From the NCBI RefSeq assembly GCF_004014805.1, contig NZ_ATDN01000016.1, positions 1 to 64,000 of the forward strand: DNA of 64,000 bases, read 5' to 3'. The stretch comes from Mycolicibacterium elephantis DSM 44368 (lineage in GTDB: Bacteria; Actinomycetota; Actinomycetes; Mycobacteriales; Mycobacteriaceae). The notes beneath the pieces were generated by a model. It did no database searches, had not been told where the DNA came from, and saw only the letters and a list, made by a program, of their open reading frames with translations. Below are positions 62,318-64,000 of the stretch, piece by piece. Made by a program: the position numbers and the translations under genes. Every line of letters begins with the position of its first letter. Within the stretch, counting starts at the first letter, position 1.

Positions 62318-63496
62318 CGGCTTCCACGGCGCCTGCCCGACGCGCCGGACGCCCGGTATCCGGCGCGCGAGGATCCTGAGCGCTTCGGCGAGTTCGCGGC
62401 GCGCGAGGTTGGCGCCGAGGCAATAGTGCGCCCCGCCACCGAACGTCAGAATCGGAGGGGGATCGTCGCGAGTGATGTCGAAGCGGGTCGGGTCGTCGTA
62501 GATCGCCGGATCACGGTTAGCGGCATAGGTGTTGACGATGATGAACGTGTTCGCGGGGAAGGTGTACTCGCCGATCGTGACGTCATCGACGGCGCTGCGC
62601 ACGGTGCTGCACATCGACGGGGAATGCCGCATCGTCTCCTCGACGGCGGGCATGGCCAGGTCCGGCCGCTCCTGCAGCAGCGCCCACTGATCGGGATGAT
62701 CGCAGAGCACCTGCATCGACGCGGCCAGCTGACTGCGGGTGGTGTCGGTTCCCGCGACCAGGATGCTGAACGCCAGCATGCGCAGCTCGCCCGCATCGAG
62801 GCGGTCCCCGTCGACCTCGGCGCGAATGAGCTCAGAAAGCAGGTCGTCGGTGAGGCCGTGTCGTCGGTGCGCGATCATGTCGTCGATGTAGTCGTCGAAC
62901 TCATTCCACGCCTTGAGAATTGCAGGCTCTTCTTCGGCGATGTCGCAGTCGAAGCTGACGATTTTGAAGATGTCCTCTGCCCATCGCGAGAACTGCTGCC
63001 AATCCTCGCGCGGCGCACCGAGCAACGCGCAGATCACCGGGATCGGGTACGGCCTTGCGACATCGGCCACGAACTCGCACCCGCCGTCGTTGGCGACACG
63101 GTCGATGAGCTCGTTGACGACGGTGTGGATGGTGGGCTCCATCCGCGCGGTGCCCCGCGGCGTGAACGCCCTTGCGACCAGCCCGCGCAGCCGACGGTGC
63201 TCTTCGCCGTCCATGTTCAAGATGCTGCGCGTCACCCTGTCCCACAGCGGACCCGACGTGATGCCGTGTGCCGACAGATGGATTCCCTTGGGGATCCCGA
63301 ACCGTGGGTCGCGCAGGACCGACCTGGCCAGCTCGTACGAAATCACCTCCGGTCCAATCGGTCCCAAGGCAATCGGAGCGACCCGCTGAGCGGCCTGAAA
63401 CTGCGGATAGATCTCCTGGGGTGTGGCGGTGACGTCGTAGTCCAGCGTAGGGAGTCCGGCGTCGAAGACGCTGGGCTTGGCGGCACCGACGGTCAT
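62261..63496 (-). CDS. Cytochrome P450
   Basis: The 411-aa P450 has the I-helix VAGTDTTRSQ, the K-helix EETMR and the heme loop FGGGAHYCLGANLAR. ATG at 63496 with GAGGAGAG upstream. It follows another P450 gene 21 bp upstream in the same direction, so the two are co-transcribed. The last 57 bp are shared with the end of the transporter gene on the other strand. Confidence 0.92.
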   Translation of the reverse strand: MTVGAAKPSVFDAGLPTLDYDVTATPQEIYPQFQAAQRVAPIALGPIGPEVISYELARSVLRDPRFGIPKGIHLSAHGITSGPLWDRVTRSILNMDGEEHRRLRGLVARAFTPRGTARMEPTIHTVVNELIDRVANDGGCEFVADVARPYPIPVICALLGAPREDWQQFSRWAEDIFKIVSFDCDIAEEEPAILKAWNEFDDYIDDMIAHRRHGLTDDLLSELIRAEVDGDRLDAGELRMLAFSILVAGTDTTRSQLAASMQVLCDHPDQWALLQERPDLAMPAVEETMRHSPSMCSTVRSAVDDVTIGEYTFPANTFIIVNTYAANRDPAIYDDPTRFDITRDDPPPILTFGGGAHYCLGANLARRELAEALRILARRIPGVRRVGQAPWKPLLGMSGPTALHVEFDVVA

Positions 63497-63517
63497 GGTC
63501 TCTCCTCTGGGCCGCCG

Positions 63518-64000
<483 letters not shown>

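Overview
The window is high-GC actinobacterial DNA, almost certainly from a fast-growing mycobacterium (Mycolicibacterium type). Evidence: GTG starts are common, FadE/FadD/ECH/SDR genes are highly redundant, there are four P450s (one partial), F420/LLM flavin enzymes, a mycofactocin-type SDR, and a HAMP-containing class III cyclase. Nearly every gene is catabolic. I see no rRNA, tRNA, CRISPR array, transposase or phage gene, and no gene-free stretch over 300 bases.

Layout. (1) 1-6150: a divergent amidohydrolase (cut by the window edge) and a rightward operon: carboxymuconolactone-decarboxylase-like protein, Rieske oxygenase alpha subunit, a 109-aa unknown, an amidohydrolase that lacks its HxH metal motif, a SnoaL-like protein and a two-subunit acyl-CoA dehydrogenase. 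(2) 6.2-16.3 kb: a 33-bp inverted-repeat element, a leftward ACAD/ECH pair divergent from a TetR gene, a thioesterase, a P450, a mycofactocin-type SDR, a phosphotransferase-like protein, a PlsC-like acyltransferase and two SDR/epimerase genes. (3) 16.3-26.2 kb: a nine-gene leftward operon (TetR, [3Fe-4S] ferredoxin, P450, amidohydrolase, two M24/creatinase-fold proteins, ECH, fused double CaiB-type CoA-transferase, SDR). (4) 27.1-37.4 kb: a leftward operon with recognisable mhpA and mhpB homologues, two alpha/beta hydrolases, a KstD-like flavoprotein, an LLM monooxygenase, a cyclase-family protein, SDRs and the stump of an FMN reductase. It is divergent from an IclR regulator and a second KstD-like gene. 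(5) 39.9-43.5 kb: a compact leftward membrane operon of two paralogous 6-TM proteins plus cytochrome-oxidase subunit III-like and IV-like proteins, with no subunit I or II. It is divergent from a TetR gene, with two perfect 16-bp palindromes between them. (6) 43.5-60.1 kb: a CoA-thioester module of MeaB GTPase, thiolase, SDRs, ECH, a two-subunit ACAD, two acyl-CoA ligases, a [2Fe-2S] ferredoxin, a CaiB transferase, an LLM enzyme, a split B12-dependent acyl-CoA mutase and an adenylate cyclase. (7) 60.1-64 kb: an LLM enzyme, an MHS-family transporter and two P450s (the last cut by the edge).

What ties it together: a 15-bp palindrome, GAGAAYnnnRTTCTC, lies in the promoter gaps of at least six transcription units (274, 8402, 9199, 9216, 37414, 45562 and 51310), with degenerate copies at others. 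This implies one regulon joining ring oxygenation, extradiol/meta cleavage, CoA activation, beta-oxidation and a carbon-skeleton mutase. The best candidate regulator is the TetR protein at 8473-9195, whose own promoter carries the most symmetrical copy. The substrate cannot be read from sequence; an aromatic or polycyclic (steroid- or terpenoid-like) compound fits the enzyme set. The membrane operon at 40-42 kb and the P450/double-M24 operon at 16-26 kb look the least explained.
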